Assembly (NCBI GenBank): GCA_017590115.1
Contig: JAGGNK010012559.1
Coordinates: 1-64,000, forward strand
Direction: 5' to 3'
Length of the DNA: 64,000 bases
DNA from: Montifringilla adamsi
Taxonomy: Eukaryota; Chordata; Aves; Passeriformes; Passeridae
Within the stretch, counting starts at the first letter, position 1. Every line of letters starts with the position of its first letter. Positions 13,201 through 25,887 of this stretch are shown piece by piece. The notes beneath the pieces were generated by a model. The model made no database searches, was not told the DNA's origin, and saw nothing but the letters and a program-made list of their open reading frames with translations. A program made the translations under genes and the position numbers.

Positions 13201-16200
13201 GAATGGTCTGGGTTGGAAAGGACCTTATAAATCTAGTTCCAACCCTCTGCCATGGACAGGGACAAAACAATTGAAAAAATTTAAACAGTGCATCTCAACA
13301 GGCCCTTAAACTAACATCAACAAGTCAACTTTAAGTATTATTTTATAATATTAACATTACATTAAAATATTTTAAAGACTTCTAACACTAGTAATGAGAG
13401 ACAGGACTACAAGGCAAGTGCAAGTGATTTGCTCTTCCACTGCTCTGATTCCACTTCAGTTGCAGTGAAAAGGCTTCCAGCTGCTCCTGTTTTAGGGATG
13501 AGGAAACAGCAGAAAACACGGATTAGAGCATCAGACAGATCTAAGTCTTCCCCTCCAGTTTTCTCCTGTCTTTATACACAGCTAGAACATGAGCAAAAAT
13601 CTGTGAGTGCTGTTAAGGGCTGGCTTAAAAATATTGTAAGCACAAAATATTCCTTACAGCCAGTGCCAAGCCACTGGAATAAGCAGGATGGTTTGTTTCC
13701 TCCACTCCTGGGAAATATATGAGCATGGACACAGACCTACAGGATTTAAACAGCCTGGAAATAAACTGAAACCATATGCATCACTGAACAGCACAGCAGA
13801 AATTCTGTCTTGGTGTATCAATCACTTAATTTCACTATGGCCACGATTTGGAGCAGAAAACAGCAAATAGCCCTGGGATCACTGAATTAAAGGAACTGTG
13901 TGAGTAGAAGCAGTGTCTCCTTGCTGCAACAGAGAACAGCTGGCTTTGCCTTGATATGGAATATCCAGGAATTGAATCTTCAAGTCAGAAATAGTGTCCT
14001 GTGGACCATGGCAAAGCCAAAGCAAATGCAGCATTCTCCAGGACAACTAACAGCAGGAGGAAAAGAGTGCTCGTCCACCCTATATGAAATGTTCTCTCTC
14101 ATTCCCTCTGAGATTACAAATTGGGAAGAAGAAAAAAGAGCTTTGTAAAATCCATCAGAAAGCATTCGTGTATTCCAGTGACTGTGAAATAGCCTGCCCA
14201 TTTCAAACAGGCTCATACAACACCCCTCAGTTTTCCCTTAAATCACATGTTCCAAGGAGACAGTGACACTTGCCAATATTAATACTCCTTTAACCAGCAG
14301 ACAGCATCAGCTGAGGCACAAAGCAGCATAATTCCAGAAATAACAGATCCAATCTGGCCAATCTGACCTCTGTGCTTTGAGGCTGATCCTCATCATGACA
14401 AACCTCACCAAAGCTCTCCCTGTTCTGCACAGTTCAGCCTGACTCAACACTCAAAGTCCCAGCACAAAGTGTCTCTTCTCAGCTGCAAACCTGACCACTC
14501 TACACAGCACTGGTTTTCATGAGATAGCCGTCCTAAAATCCCTGGAACCTGTGAGTAGCCAAGTATCTGAAGCCTGGGCAGGCAGAAATAATCAAAATAA
14601 ACTTCTCTTGGAGTTTTCCACTGATTGCATTTCCACAAAACACAAGCTGTCAACCTTTCACACCAAGCAGATCATTATGGGAGACCTTTACAGCGATGTC
14701 AATGCAGCATTCCTAGAAACCCAAGTGCATGACCATGGGGCAGGGATTTGTGTTGTTCTTTTGGTTGTTTAAAGCAAAGATAAAATAATTCTTACATGGA
14801 AGAAGTCAGTGACAAGCTCTACCATAAAAGCAGCTATTCTGGGTCTCAAGACTGCTCTGGGCAGGATTGCACTGCGAGTTGGCTCCACCATTTTGGGTCA
14901 GGAGAATATTCAAACCTTTTAAAAAACTGGATTAGTAGAGCAAAGCAACACACAGAAAAGAAATGGGGATTAACTTAAGAGGAACAGGATGGGCACAGGC
15001 AACAGGAAGGGAAAAGAAAGAGGATTATTTCAGTGTTTTCAACACTGAACTAACTACCCACCCCTCTCCCTTCACTGGACAATGGAAACAGCATCAACAC
15101 TATAGATTTTTCATATAATTTCTTGGACCTGCTTTAGGGGATTCTGAAGAAATGACTAACAGTGAGAAGTATAAAAGAATAGTCAAGAGTTTCCAGACTA
15201 TCACAAGAGATCATCCATCTGCTCAGGTAGCAAGCCAGAATCAAACTGCAAATGAGACAAAGATTTGGGCAAGTTGCAGCTGAGTGAAACAACTGCACCT
15301 TGGGATAAGTTTGAAACAAGCCAAACCTTGAAACATTTAGGCTTCAAGGAACACAAGTGCAGAGCATCAACATCTCACACTGTAGGAGAAATAAAAGAGC
15401 TGGGAGCAATGGAATTTCCCCAGCACAACAAGCAGGCAGGGAGCTGCTGCCAGACCAGCATTTTAAATTTCCAGTGCTTCAGTTCTGATTCCTCATATAT
15501 TTAATTCAGGTGATTACTTGAGATGCTTCAAGCAGACAGAGCATGGCTTGGGCTTTTTGGCATCTCTACTCCCATGGTAGGAATCACTCCAAGAAAAAAA
15601 AAAAAACTCTCCTTCAGCAAAAATGACTGTTCCTCAATGAAACCATGAAAGAGAAGTTACAGAAACCTTAATCACATTCCAGGCTTCCAGGCTGTGTCAG
15701 TGAGTGATTGAGGAGATCAAACTGTTGCTGTAAGAATGACCAAGGCCCATAGAGTCACCTCCTCCGTGCCGGATGTTACAGGGGCCCAGAGCATGAAACA
15801 CAGGGTGAGTAAATAGCAAAGAGCAAACACCAACTGTGTTTACACAATTCCCTCCTCCTCTGTGAATTCCAAAGACCTATGACTAAGTTCCTTTGCAGAG
15901 AAAGAGCACTTTCCTAATAAACTGCTGCTGCATCCAGATTCAGAAAGGCAGCACTGGCACTGAGACTATGGCTGCTGCTTTCGACTCTCCACACCAGCAT
16001 ATCTCAAGAAGCAAGCAAGGGGAGAAGACTTCAAAATGCAACTGGGAAGATGAATAAAGATAGTTTACAGCTTTAAGAAAACTGCTAAGCCTGATTTCTA
16101 GTATATTTCTGATTTTCAGACTTTTACACAGCAAACACAGCAGCCTTCCAGAAGAGCCCACCATTCTGTCTGCTTTTCCCAAAGCCTTCTCTCTTTCCCT

Positions 16201-19200
16201 CCTCCTTCTGCTTACCCATACTTAGTATTAACTCTTTTCATCCATCCATCCATCCATCCCTAACCTGTCCTTAAGGAGCATTTTCCTCCTTCCCCTGCAT
16301 TGTCCCACTGTTCCAAGGTCTGACACTAACAATGCTCACTGTTGCTCCCTGAAGTCAGGTCTGGAGGGTTTCACAGAATCCCAGAATGATTTAGGTTGAA
16401 AAGTACCTTACAGATGATCCTGCTCCACCCCTTGCTGTGGGCAGGCCCACCTTCCACTAGACCAGCAGCTCCAAGCCCCATCCAGTCTGGTCTTTAACAC
16501 TTCCACGGATGGGCCAACCTGTGCCAGAGCCTCCCCACCCTCACAGGAAAGATAAAGGCTGGATAATAAGTGAAACAATTCTAGGAGGTGAAATGACACA
16601 AAACAATCAGGTTCTCACAAAACACCAGTTTACACATTCACACCTTGCCATTCATTATTCCTCCCTTAGAGACTATCGCCAAGCACTGCAAGTAACCACA
16701 ATTGTGCTTAAGTATTATAATTTATATGATGCTCCATGTAAAATCTATATAAAAAATTTAAAATTGCATTCACTGTCACAGTGAGCAGCTGCAGCTCCTG
16801 ATTCTGCTCTTCAAGTCTTGGGGGAAAAATTCCCCATTGCTCAAACTAAAGAGATCATCAGGAAACTTTGGCACACTCCCAGCCAGCTGTTCAAATGCTA
16901 ATTTTTATAATTATCATTTTGATCAAACATAAGCCAGACCCACATTGAGGGAAAGGGCAGCCCCAGGTGACTTTACTACAGCTGAACCCAAATAAGATTC
17001 AAAGCCCACTGGTTCCTGAATTTGGGGCAGGATTTTCAATTAATGCATCGTTAAGGAGTAGATGATGACAAGAAGATTTGAAAGCAGCTGCAAGGCAAGT
17101 TGGGAGCTCAGCTCATGTACCACACTGCTGGCAGCACCAGCAGGTGACAGCCCACCATGGCCCCAAAGAGAGCAAGGAGGAAAAGAGCGACCATGTCCAC
17201 AGGACAAGCAGTCACAGACTTCAATTGCAGCGAGGGAGATTTAGGTTGGGCATTAGACAAAGCCTCCTTACAGGAAGGATAATTGAGGAGAGAGATAGAT
17301 TGCCTGGGGAGGGACAGGAACTGCTGTTCCTGGAGGTTTTACAAGTGGAGGGAGACATCTGTCATGCTGACCCCACTGTGGCCAGGGGGTGGATTAGCAG
17401 CCATTCTAAGACCTGGCTCTGGTTTCTAACAACTTCCCAAATGCCTTGATGGTCTCCAGCTTCAAACTGCTCTGATCCAGGAGCTGATAATGGCACAGAA
17501 ATACATTTTGTTTACACCACAGCACTTGGCAAAGCCTGAGATTCAGCATAACCAACACACAGTCAATCACAGGCAGGGCCTGGGCAAGGCTTCTCACCCT
17601 GCTCTGCCAAGTGCTGGCACCTATTTCATAGAATCATGGAACAGTTTGGATTGGAAGGGATGTTAAAGATCATCTAATTCTAACTCGCTGCCATGGGTAG
17701 GGACACCTTCCGCTAGACCAAGCAGCTCCAAGCCCCATCCAACCTGGCCCTGGAAACTTCCAGGGATGGGGCAGCCACATCTTCTCTAGGCAACCTGTGC
17801 TAGGGCCTCACCACTCTCACAGGGAACAATTTTCTCCTAATATCCAATCGAAACCTATTCTCTCAATTTAAAGCCATTTCCCCTTGTCCTGTTCCTCCAG
17901 TCCCTTGTAAATAGTCTCACTTAATCTTTCCTGTGGGCTTCTATCAGGCACTAGAAGGCCACTAGAAGGTCACCCCAAAGCCTTCTCTTCTCCTGGCTGA
18001 ACAATTCCAATTCTCTCAGTCTTTCCTCACAGGAGAGGTGCTCAACCCCTTTAATCACCTTGGCGGCTTCTCTGGACATACTCCCCAGTAAAGACAGGCT
18101 ACTATTTAGGTGTGGGTTCCAGGTACGAGGAGGCAGATAGCCAAAAGGCAAGCTAATGTCCACACCCAGAGTTTGTCCGGTGCAAGGCAGCGCCCTTGCC
18201 CTGCAGAACTCAGACAAGACACACAAACATGTTACCTTTTTAACATTTTCCTCCTCCTCTTGGCGTTTCTCATAGTGTGAGAAGTCATCAAAGATGGAGG
18301 TGGTGTGCTTGTAGGTGGCGATAATTTTCAACACCTGTTTAGCCTTTTCCAGAGGCACCTCCTGAGTGTCCCTGGAGTTGGTCACTGGTTTATTCTCGTT
18401 GTTCTCTAGGCGGATGTGTCGCAGCTGGCTGTTGGGAACGTCCTTCACAAAAATCCACCTGACATCAAAACGTCCCTTCCATTTGTCCTGGGACCACACA
18501 CCTGCACAGGTGTTATAGTCCACAGCAGATTTCATTTCTGCTATGCCGCAGAAGTGACCACTACCATTGACACTGAACAGTAAGTATACGGGGCCCTTCC
18601 CATTCATGGAACGATAGGCTGCATCCAGTCTCTTGTTGCCATGCTCCGTACTGCACCAGATGTTGTATTTAATAGAACGGTGAATATCATCCTCAGAGTA
18701 ACTCTTAATGATGAAAACCCGCCCATGCTTTGGGTTCCAGTCAAAATCCTTGGGGTTGTAGTTGTTAACAGATCTCAACTTCTCCAAGACTGGGTGTGGC
18801 TCAGAAGGAGAACCAGAACTGGCCTGAGCCTGTCCCACTCCGTTACCATCCACTCCATTCTGGCCAAAGCCGTTGCCACGATTCCGAGGGGCGACCCAGC
18901 GGGTGGGCTGCGCTGGTGGCACAGGCAGTGGGGCTGGCGGTGGCAGTGCCTGCGGCTGCTGCCCACCCAGAGCCTGGGTCACTGGTGGGCTACTACTGAT
19001 CTGCTGGCCCAAGGGCTGCGGAGACACCTGTGGTGGCTGCTGGGCAAGATTCTGGACCAAGGTCTGTGACGGGGCTTTTGCCACTGACCCTTTGTTATCC
19101 CAAGTTCCGATATCCATGTTATGTTTTATGGGAGGCGGCGGAAGACTTGGTCCTGCAATGCCATTCTTAGTCTTCAGCTTGGGCTGCTGCTTGGCAGGTT

Positions 19201-22200
19201 TGCTGGCAATGTCAGCCCATGAGGTCGGCTTTGGTGGTGCAATCGTTGCCGGAGGCAAACTGTTCGACGTCACAATATTACTGGTGATAGATCCGCTCCC
19301 CACGGCTGAGCCGACGACTTTCGGGACACTGCTCGCCACGTCCGTGCTGCCCAGCTTGAGGGCTGCCATGCCCTGGTCAATGGTGTTCATGCCAGGAGCC
19401 TTGTTCAGGGTCTCATTGGCAAAGGCTGACTGCCCATCGATCATGGCCCCTCCCAGTGAGCTGGGAGCATAGGCATAGTTGCTGCTGTAGCCAGAGCTTT
19501 GAGTGGATTGTCCCTGAGAATTGTTATTCCCCCAAGCCGAAAAGTCAATCCCACTTGGAAAGAAGTTAAAGCCATGCTGCCCAAGGAATGGAGTGCTGCC
19601 AAGGGCCCCTGGCTGCCCGAACATGGCATCGGGGAGGAAGTGAGGCTCCCCGTTGCTCAGCTGTCCATATGAGGTCAGATAGGGCATGGGGGGGTCTCCC
19701 CCTGTGGACCAGGCAGCTTCGCCTAAGGAGTAGGAGAATCCAATGGAGGGACTGAAGTAGCTTGGTAAGTAGGAATCAGACATTGCAGTGTATGCATTAC
19801 TCTGAAAGAAAACCACAAAAACATAAGCACTGAATTGTTAGAAGGAGTTGAACCAATTTTAAGGGACCAGGAGTAAAGGCAGCTTAGACTTCCTACTCCT
19901 ACCTACTTTAGGGCTGGGTAGATAAATAGGCCCAGCCTTGAACACCTCCTTTGTTAGAAAGGCTCTAAAATCTGTTCCATTGCCAGAAAGGTAAAAGACA
20001 AAGGCTAAGAAAGGTTAAATGCAAAGCTTCCCATGCCAAGAGGTGAGTGTGTGGTGCTCCTGAAATACACTGGCCACTGGGAATCCCCGGAGCTCCTGCT
20101 CAGACTATAAATCCAGTATCTTGCATCCAAATATCATCTTCTGCTAGTAGCTACTTCCAACAAGGGTTTTTCCTGCTTGTGTAACATACTTAACCCTTAT
20201 CAGAGTGTTCCAGGGAGGATTTGGGGAAAGAATGCAGAGAGAAGGAGAATAAGAAAGAAAAGGATCCAGTGGAAACACACTGTGAAAATCACGAGTGTCC
20301 CTGATTGCTTTCCTTAAACTTACTAGCCATGAAAACAGCTTTATTCCTACAATTTGAAGTTCCACATTTCACAATATTCCAAGCAATTGCAAACAAACAG
20401 GGATTTAAGGCCTATTCCTCAAAACACAAACTCCTCCAGTGCTGTGGGTACACACTGAAAATTACCTGAAAATGGGAAGTAATCAACAGAAGCCTTTTGC
20501 AACACAGTGACAGCACCAGCACAAGCAGGTTTCAAATCCAGAGAGAAAAAAAAAAAAATCCATGCCTTGATCTCCCTTTTAACATCCAAGTAACCTTTAG
20601 GTTACAAAAAACAAATGCCTAATTTGACAATTAGGGAAGTCTGAGACATCCCCAAGATTTGCTTACATGAAAAACATCTGTCATTTCCCATTCAAACCCA
20701 GGTCCCCTCTGGGGAGTGGTTTCAGTCCTGCTAATGGGCATCATCCTGAGTAATTTGAACCTGTGAGCAGCAGCCTCATACTGCCCAGCCCCTAACACAC
20801 CAGCCCAGTACAGACAAGATCAAAGGAAAATTCAGTTCCCAGCTAAAAGCCTGGCTTGCAGCAGGCTCTGCTCCATTTTTCATTGAATCACATATTCACG
20901 TGCCCAGCACAGCTCCCAGAGGATTTTATGCCACGCTGAAATCCAGGGAGTCTCTCAAGATGGCTCTGGCACTCTCCAGAAATAGCTGGTTTGCCACTAC
21001 CTTCTACTTACAGGAGAGCAACAAGTTTGGATCTAACCAACCCCCAACTTCACCAAAATTAATAGGAATTATTTAACACCATGTGTTCAGAGACAAGATT
21101 TCTGTGGTACTGCCTGAAAACTAAAGTGATGCTCTGTTCAACCTTTGATTTCACAAAGGTCTCCCAAAAGCAAATTAGTAAAAAAACTCACTCTCATCTA
21201 GGGTTTTACTAACTGAGAAACTCAATCCTGCTAAACCCAGGACTCAGTATATCCAAAAGCACCAACACTGACACTAACTTGTAAGACAAATGAAACTTAA
21301 AACTTCCTATTACTATTTTGAGCCAGCAACATCACTTCATAAGTTTATTGCCTCAATGATAAGAGTAACATTTTCTCTCCTGAACTCAGCTTTAAAGAAA
21401 CAGGAACATGCCAGCCCATCCCTAAACCTGAGGGATAGCCATTTTCTCTCCACAGGAGCACTCAAAGCACATCACTGTCAGATAAAAAAAAAAATTTTTT
21501 TCTTCTTGTCACCTCAAAGTATTTTCCCACTGGGCAATTATGTTCAACTTTGACATATCTAACACTGGGTGTATTATGACCTGTAGAATACTAAGCACCT
21601 GCATATAGGTAGTAAGAAGGGAGCAGAGCAGTTCAAGAGTTGAGCACAGGCAGCTCAGAGCAGATTTGGGACACAGTCACTGCTGTTCTCCACCTGAACG
21701 TCTCCAACACTACTTTGTTATCAAACACAGCACCTCACTGTTCCCCTGCCCTTGCACAACTGACACACTTGCTGATTACCATGCAAATAAAACTCCACCA
21801 GCTTCTCATTCTCTCCATGACTAAGACTCTTCGCACAGTTATTTCCTCAAATTCACTGTTCCTCTTCACCTCAGACCAGGGTTCTTAGTGAGCCTTGCTG
21901 TTGAGCTTTTGGTTTTTAAAGGGTTAAAAAATAATTTACTGTGTATCTGCGCTTTAAAATACACAGTAACCTAATGGGAACTGACAAGTAACAGTCATAC
22001 CTGAAAGAGCAGGTGGGGTTTAAGGAGTAGTGAAACTTTACAACACAGTTACCTCGTGTGTGTGGAGAGCTCAGGAAGCAACTCCAGAAGTCATTTAATT
22101 CAATTATTCAGAGCAGTTTCTCTAACTTCCTTTTCCATCTCCACCAAAGAGGTGTACCCTTGGACACCTATGTATTTTTGCCTCCCTCCAGACAGAGCTC

Positions 22201-24546
22201 TGGTGGTTTTGGACTCTACACAGCCCAACGAGGAACTGAGAGTCACTCAAAGGTTCCACTCCAAGTTAACTTGGTGGTTTCACCTTGCTCTGGCTCAGTT
22301 TCTGCCTCCTGGGGGCACATACAACCACTTCCTTACTTTTAAAATGAATTTTTACCAGCCTGAGACACACTGAAAGAAATTAAAGATCCAGAAATACTTC
22401 ATCAAAACATGTAAAAGATTAAAATACTGTGTTGCTTCAAAATTATAGTAAACCTTTTTGTCTTTAGGAAACTTAAATAAAATTGCAGTTTGTATGAAAT
22501 ACATCCATATTCAGAAAGAAGCTGGAAATTAGGGATGTTGATAGATGAGATGGAAAAAAAACCAGCATAAAACAACAGCTACTAGGAAAGCAGCTGCTTT
22601 TATTCAAGACTTGAGAAAGCAATAATGTTCTCTCACCCTATGAAGGCCGAATTTAGGCTTGTAACTTTTCAAGGGGTTGAATGCAATGAGTTGTCTTGAT
22701 GGACAGGCTGAATTCTGAAGATTATGAACAACTGACAGACAAAGAATACTTACTTATCCTCAGATCTTGAGCACAAACTAGGAAAATACTTGCTGAAAAT
22801 TTAACTGAGACAGTAACCTGTTCCTGTGTTCCAATAAAACATGCATCACATTTACATGAAAAAAAAAATGTACTGACTAATAAAAACATGCAAAAATACA
22901 GCAAGGGGAAACCAGAACAGCTTATTTTTACTAATCACAACTGGAAAGAGAAGACAAGAGAATAACCTGTCTTCTCCAGTGCTATTACAGATGTTTATCT
23001 ATGGTACTCAATTGTACATCTAATCATCTCAACTCCATCTGTTCTGTGTCACTCCCCTGCAGCTCACTAAGGAAAACGAACAAACACAGTTAACAGTGGT
23101 GTTACTCTAAGAGAAAGAGAAGAGGAAAAGCAGCTGCAAGTTTGACTTCCAGGATCTGGTCACAAAACTCCAAAACTCTTTGGCTCAACTTGTAACTGAA
23201 GTTCTCAGGAAGTCTCAACACTTGTATCACATGTGGACTCTAAGTTTGGGGCTTTTTTGCGAAAAACAGAGAAATCCCCCTGACAGGCATCATCAGTGGA
23301 CTTGGTGTTGAGATAAGAAGGTTGATCTGATCCTCTGAAAGTGCAGTAGTCTTCTGTGAAGCAACTTCACAACCCAACTCAGTACATTTCTCTGATGTAA
23401 AGAACCAGAAACCAACACAGGCACAACACTAAAACTGAAAGAGCAGAAATGGTGACTTTGAGACAGTCACGCTGGAAAAAAAGAGCTAGACACCAATTCT
23501 AGGAAGTTCTCGCAGCCTAAAAAAGTTGCTAAAAACCTTCCTACCTCACCCACCACAATCTAAGGGCAGTCAATACTTTCTGCCAGCAGAAATGCTGGTA
23601 GAATATACATAGGAACTATATAGGATAGAATGTAAGTTAAGGCAGCTGGCAAACATCAAAATGCAATCAGAGGAGATAGAGAACATACAAGGAGGCCAAA
23701 CGTCCCTCCCTTGGAGCAGCAGGAAACCTTGCTGCTCTTGGTCCTCCTGCCAGCAACAGGTACTCACCGGGCGGGCCTGGGGACTCAGGTAGGGCTCAAA
23801 GTCATCATCATTCAACCCATCTTTCTGGTGCACAGAACCGTTTTGCACTGAGAAGAGATGTGTAACATTAGAAAAACCTATGCAATAAGCTCCCATTATC
23901 ACCAGCTTGAAGTATTTAAAGCCAAACCCTAGAATATACTTCTGCCAATTCTAACACACCACACTCAGCCCACGGCACACAGACACTTTCCCACCGCACA
24001 GGCATCACCTGCAAATTATCCCCAGCCCAGCAGCCAGGCCTGGTCGCAGGGTTTATTTCCCTCCCGGCAGCAGGATCCTCCCGCTCCCAACCAGGCCCGC
24101 CCGGCCCCCCAGGATCTCACCTTTGTTGCCTTGGCCCTTGGGTCTCTGGCGCGACAGCAGTGACGTGGGGAGAGAAAAAGGGAAAGCAGTGAGTCAGAGG
24201 AACAGACCCGGCCCGGGTGGGGATACAGACCCGGCCGAGTGAGGAGAGGACAGATCTGGGGTGGGTAAACAGACCCGTCGCGGCGGGGGAAGCCAGCGCC
24301 CGACAGGGACAGACCCGGCCCGGGGAGAGATCCGGCCGGGGAGGGTCGAGCCCTGCGGGGACAGGCCCGGCCCGGCCGCATCACAATAGAGCGCGGCCCC
24401 GAGACGGGAGAGGAGTGAGGCCGCAGCAGCCGCCGCCCGGCCCGAGGCGCAACCCTTTAGGCCCAGAGCCGCGGCCTCGCCCAGCAGGGCCGTCCCGGTA
24501 TCCGCGGGGGGTCTCCTACCTGCTCCAGGAGGCTGCTAGCCGACAT
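4234..24546 (-). CDS. YTHDF2: YTHDF2, YTH-domain m6A reader
   Basis: Cytoplasmic reader that binds N6-methyladenosine in mRNA and recruits deadenylation and decay machinery (family knowledge). Coding exons on the minus strand are 24520-24546 (MSASSLLEQ), 24121-24145, 23768-23847, 18236-19801 and 4234-4257 (ERQGRVK, stop). All junctions are GT/AG and the phases agree, giving 573 residues against about 579 in human. The N-terminal half is rich in Pro, Gln, Gly and Ser, as expected for a disordered segment. The YTH domain starts near residue 404. The three aromatic-cage tryptophans are at about 426 (NIWCS), 480 (GVWSQ) and 485 (DKWKG). The large exon stays open past its donor at 18235, so reading it alone adds a false tail. 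The start is the conserved MSASSLLEQ in the CpG island. Confidence 0.96.
4511..4963 (+). mobile_element. CR1 LINE 3' fragment, plus orientation
   Basis: A long CR1 3' segment. It begins with CTGTATCCAGCTCTGGGG, continues through GGAGCTGCTGGAG and the AGAAGCTGTGGCTGCCCC block, and ends AACCCAAACCATTCCATGAT. It lies about 250 bases into the long YTHDF2 intron, near its acceptor. Confidence 0.85.
6925..7390 (-). mobile_element. CR1 LINE 3' fragment, minus orientation
   Basis: Reverse complement of the same CR1 region: the AACCCAGACC-type tail on the left, GGGCAGCCACAG in the middle and the AGAAGAGAAGGCTTC segment on the right. It lies in the YTHDF2 intron. Confidence 0.85.
8500..8670 (-). mobile_element. 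CR1 LINE fragment, second subfamily
   Basis: Contains GACCCACAAGGATTATTAAG, GACACCACAACAATCCCACC and GAGAGCATTGTCCAAATGC in order, a set typical of a different CR1 subfamily tail. The copy at 54969-55325 has the same arrangement. Confidence 0.7.
10081..10310 (+). mobile_element. Decayed LINE reverse-transcriptase fragment
   Basis: Plus-strand translation, with stops and frame shifts, gives [16 protein letters not shown] and further on [15 protein letters not shown]. These fit the catalytic FADD(T)KL motif and the downstream region of CR1/L2-type reverse transcriptases. A 22-base segment (TTTACTGATGATATTAAG and flank) is duplicated in tandem at 10083-10119. It is an inactive relic. Confidence 0.55.
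12637..12850 (-). mobile_element. CR1 LINE 3' fragment, minus orientation
   Basis: Starts with ATCACAGAATCATAGGCTGG, the reversed CR1 terminus, then GGGTTGGAAGGACC and CCATGGACAGGGACACC. It ends in a partial upstream block. Confidence 0.85.
13190..13265 (-). mobile_element. Short CR1 3' fragment
   Basis: GAATGGTCTGGGTTGGAAAGG followed by CTGCCATGGACAGGGAC: about 75 bases of reversed CR1 tail, truncated soon after. Confidence 0.7.
16239..16260. repeat. (ATCC)n microsatellite
   Basis: Five uninterrupted copies of the tetranucleotide ATCC/CATC in the long YTHDF2 intron. Confidence 0.9.
16372..16560 (-). mobile_element. CR1 LINE 3' fragment, minus orientation
   Basis: CACAGAATCCCAGAATGAT, then the reversed tail with GGGCAGGCCCACCTTCCACT and CCTCCCCACCCTCACAGG. 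It is diverged but clearly CR1. Confidence 0.8.
17626..18085 (-). mobile_element. CR1 LINE 3' fragment next to the YTHDF2 main exon
   Basis: A long reversed CR1 3' end, from ATAGAATCATGGAACAG through GGGACACCTTCCGCTAGACC to the GAGAAGAGAAGGCTTTG block. It ends about 150 bases downstream of the splice donor that closes YTHDF2 exon 4. Confidence 0.85.
19802..23767 (-). other. YTHDF2 intron 3
   Basis: About 4 kb between YTHDF2 exons 3 and 4, bounded by donor GTGAGTA at 23767 and acceptor TTTCAG at 19802. It is AT-rich with no CR1 tail that I recognise and no further gene. The plus-strand frames here have no domain or codon signature. Confidence 0.6.
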
Positions 24547-24900
24547 GGCTCCGCGGCGGGGCTGCAGGCGGGGCGGGGCGGAGCGGGAGGCGGCGGCGCT
24601 TTGTCCGGGCCCAGCGGGCTCGGGCTGCCCTGGCGGACTCGGGGCGGCCGCCGGCAGGGCGGGGGGACGCTCTATCCCACCATCTCCATCCCACCCCCCC
24701 GGCCGCGCGTCTCTATGGCCCGGGCCCGCCGCCTCGCGCTCCCCCCGCCCGGTCACGCGGCACCGCGCGCGCCCAGGCGGGGGTAGGGTTGGGGGGCCGC
24801 AGTGCATGTCGGGACGGCGGAGGATCGGAGCCGGGGGGACCAGCGCCCCCATTCGGCTGGAAGTGGAAAGACCTCTTAAAGGGCAAGGCGGCCTCGCTGA
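24050..24900. promoter_or_regulatory. YTHDF2: CpG island and promoter of YTHDF2
   Basis: Very GC- and CpG-rich DNA covering YTHDF2 coding exon 1 (24520-24546) and microexon 2 (24121-24145). Transcription should start on the minus strand somewhere between about 24600 and 24860. No TATA box is evident, as usual for a housekeeping island promoter. No plus-strand gene partner is visible. Confidence 0.7.
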
Positions 24901-25870
24901 GGTTTAAGGCAAAAAATGGCAAATTCGGAGCCCGGCTGCGGGCTTAGCCCAACCTCATCCTGTCGCGCCGCGACATTTTAGCTCCCCCCGTCCCCAGTCC
25001 AGCACTCCAGAGAACCCAGGGAACATCTCAGTCCTATGGGACCCCCACCCAGGTCAAGGGGGCTACCTGGGTGTTGGGTAGACGTGCAGCGATCAGGGAG
25101 CCCAGAGTCACCCCACTTTTCAGCCAAGAGACACAAACAGCTCCAGAAGGGAGCTGACAGGATCTGCTGTATGCCTGGATTGGGGAAGGGGGTCCTGAAA
25201 ACGTCCCCATTCCCCTTCAATCAAAGACCTGAGGAAGCGAGAGGAGAATGGAGGGAAGGTGGCTGGATATGGAATGAGATGGATCCCCGATCCAAAACCA
25301 CAGAATCCCAGACTGGTTCGGGTTGGAAGAGACCTGAAAGCTCATCTTGTTCTACTCCCTGCCATGGGCAGGGACACCTTCCACTATTCCAGATTGCTCC
25401 AAGCCCCATCCAGCCTGGCCTTGGACACTGCCAGGGGTCCAGGAGCAGCCACAGCTGCTCTGGGCACCCTGTGCCAGGGCCTCCCCACCCTCACAGGGAA
25501 GAAATCTTTCCCATAACTGCATCTAACCCTGCCCTCTGGCAGTGGGAAGCCATTCCTCCTTGTCTTGTCCCTCAAGGCCCTTGTCCAAAGCTCCCCTCCA
25601 GCTCTCTTGGAGTCCCTTTAGGCACTGGAAGGGGCTCTAAGTCTCCCCAGAACCTTCTCTTCTCCAGGCTGAGCATGGGATCTGGCTCCCACAGCTGTTT
25701 CCACCTCCACCCCAAGCCAGGAAACACTTCCCAGAGGCCAAGATCAGAGGAGCAGCGACCACCCCTCACAAATTGAGGTTCAGGAATCCCTGCCCATCCC
25801 CTGCTGTTCTCAAGGCGATGGAGGCACCACCTTTTACCTCTCCAATGAAAAAATCCATTGGAGCTTAACT
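24901..25870. other. Intergenic DNA between YTHDF2 promoter and GMEB1 3' end
   Basis: Apart from the CR1 copy at 25298-25680 I see no gene or RNA here. YTHDF2 and GMEB1 lie head to tail on the minus strand across this gap. Confidence 0.5.
25298..25680 (-). mobile_element. CR1 LINE 3' fragment, minus orientation
   Basis: CACAGAATCCCAGACTGG, GGGTTGGAAGAGACC, CCATGGGCAGGGACACC and the AGAAGAGAAGGTTC block follow in reverse order. This is one of the better preserved CR1 tails in the window. Confidence 0.85.
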
Positions 25871-25881
25871 CCATTTTTCCT

Positions 25882-25887
25882 TTTAAT
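25882..25887 (-). terminator. ATTAAA polyadenylation signal, possible GMEB1 3' end
   Basis: The minus strand reads ATTAAA about 1.27 kb after the GMEB1 stop. I found no AATAAA on this strand closer to the stop, so this weaker variant is the best visible candidate. Confidence 0.3.

Larger units (their letters stand above)
4258..18235 (-). other. Last intron of YTHDF2, about 14 kb, repeat-rich
   Basis: The donor GTAACA at 18235 and the acceptor CAG at 4258-4260 bound this intron, and the exons it joins keep frame (VKK to ERQGRVK). It carries CR1 copies on both strands and a decayed LINE reverse-transcriptase piece near 10.1 kb. I saw no embedded gene, tRNA or convincing snoRNA between the repeats. 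Confidence 0.85.

Noticed and set aside
18641..19472. Plus-strand open frames of 142 and 199 codons
   Set aside because: They are antisense to the large conserved YTHDF2 exon, whose minus-strand reading matches a known protein over its whole length.
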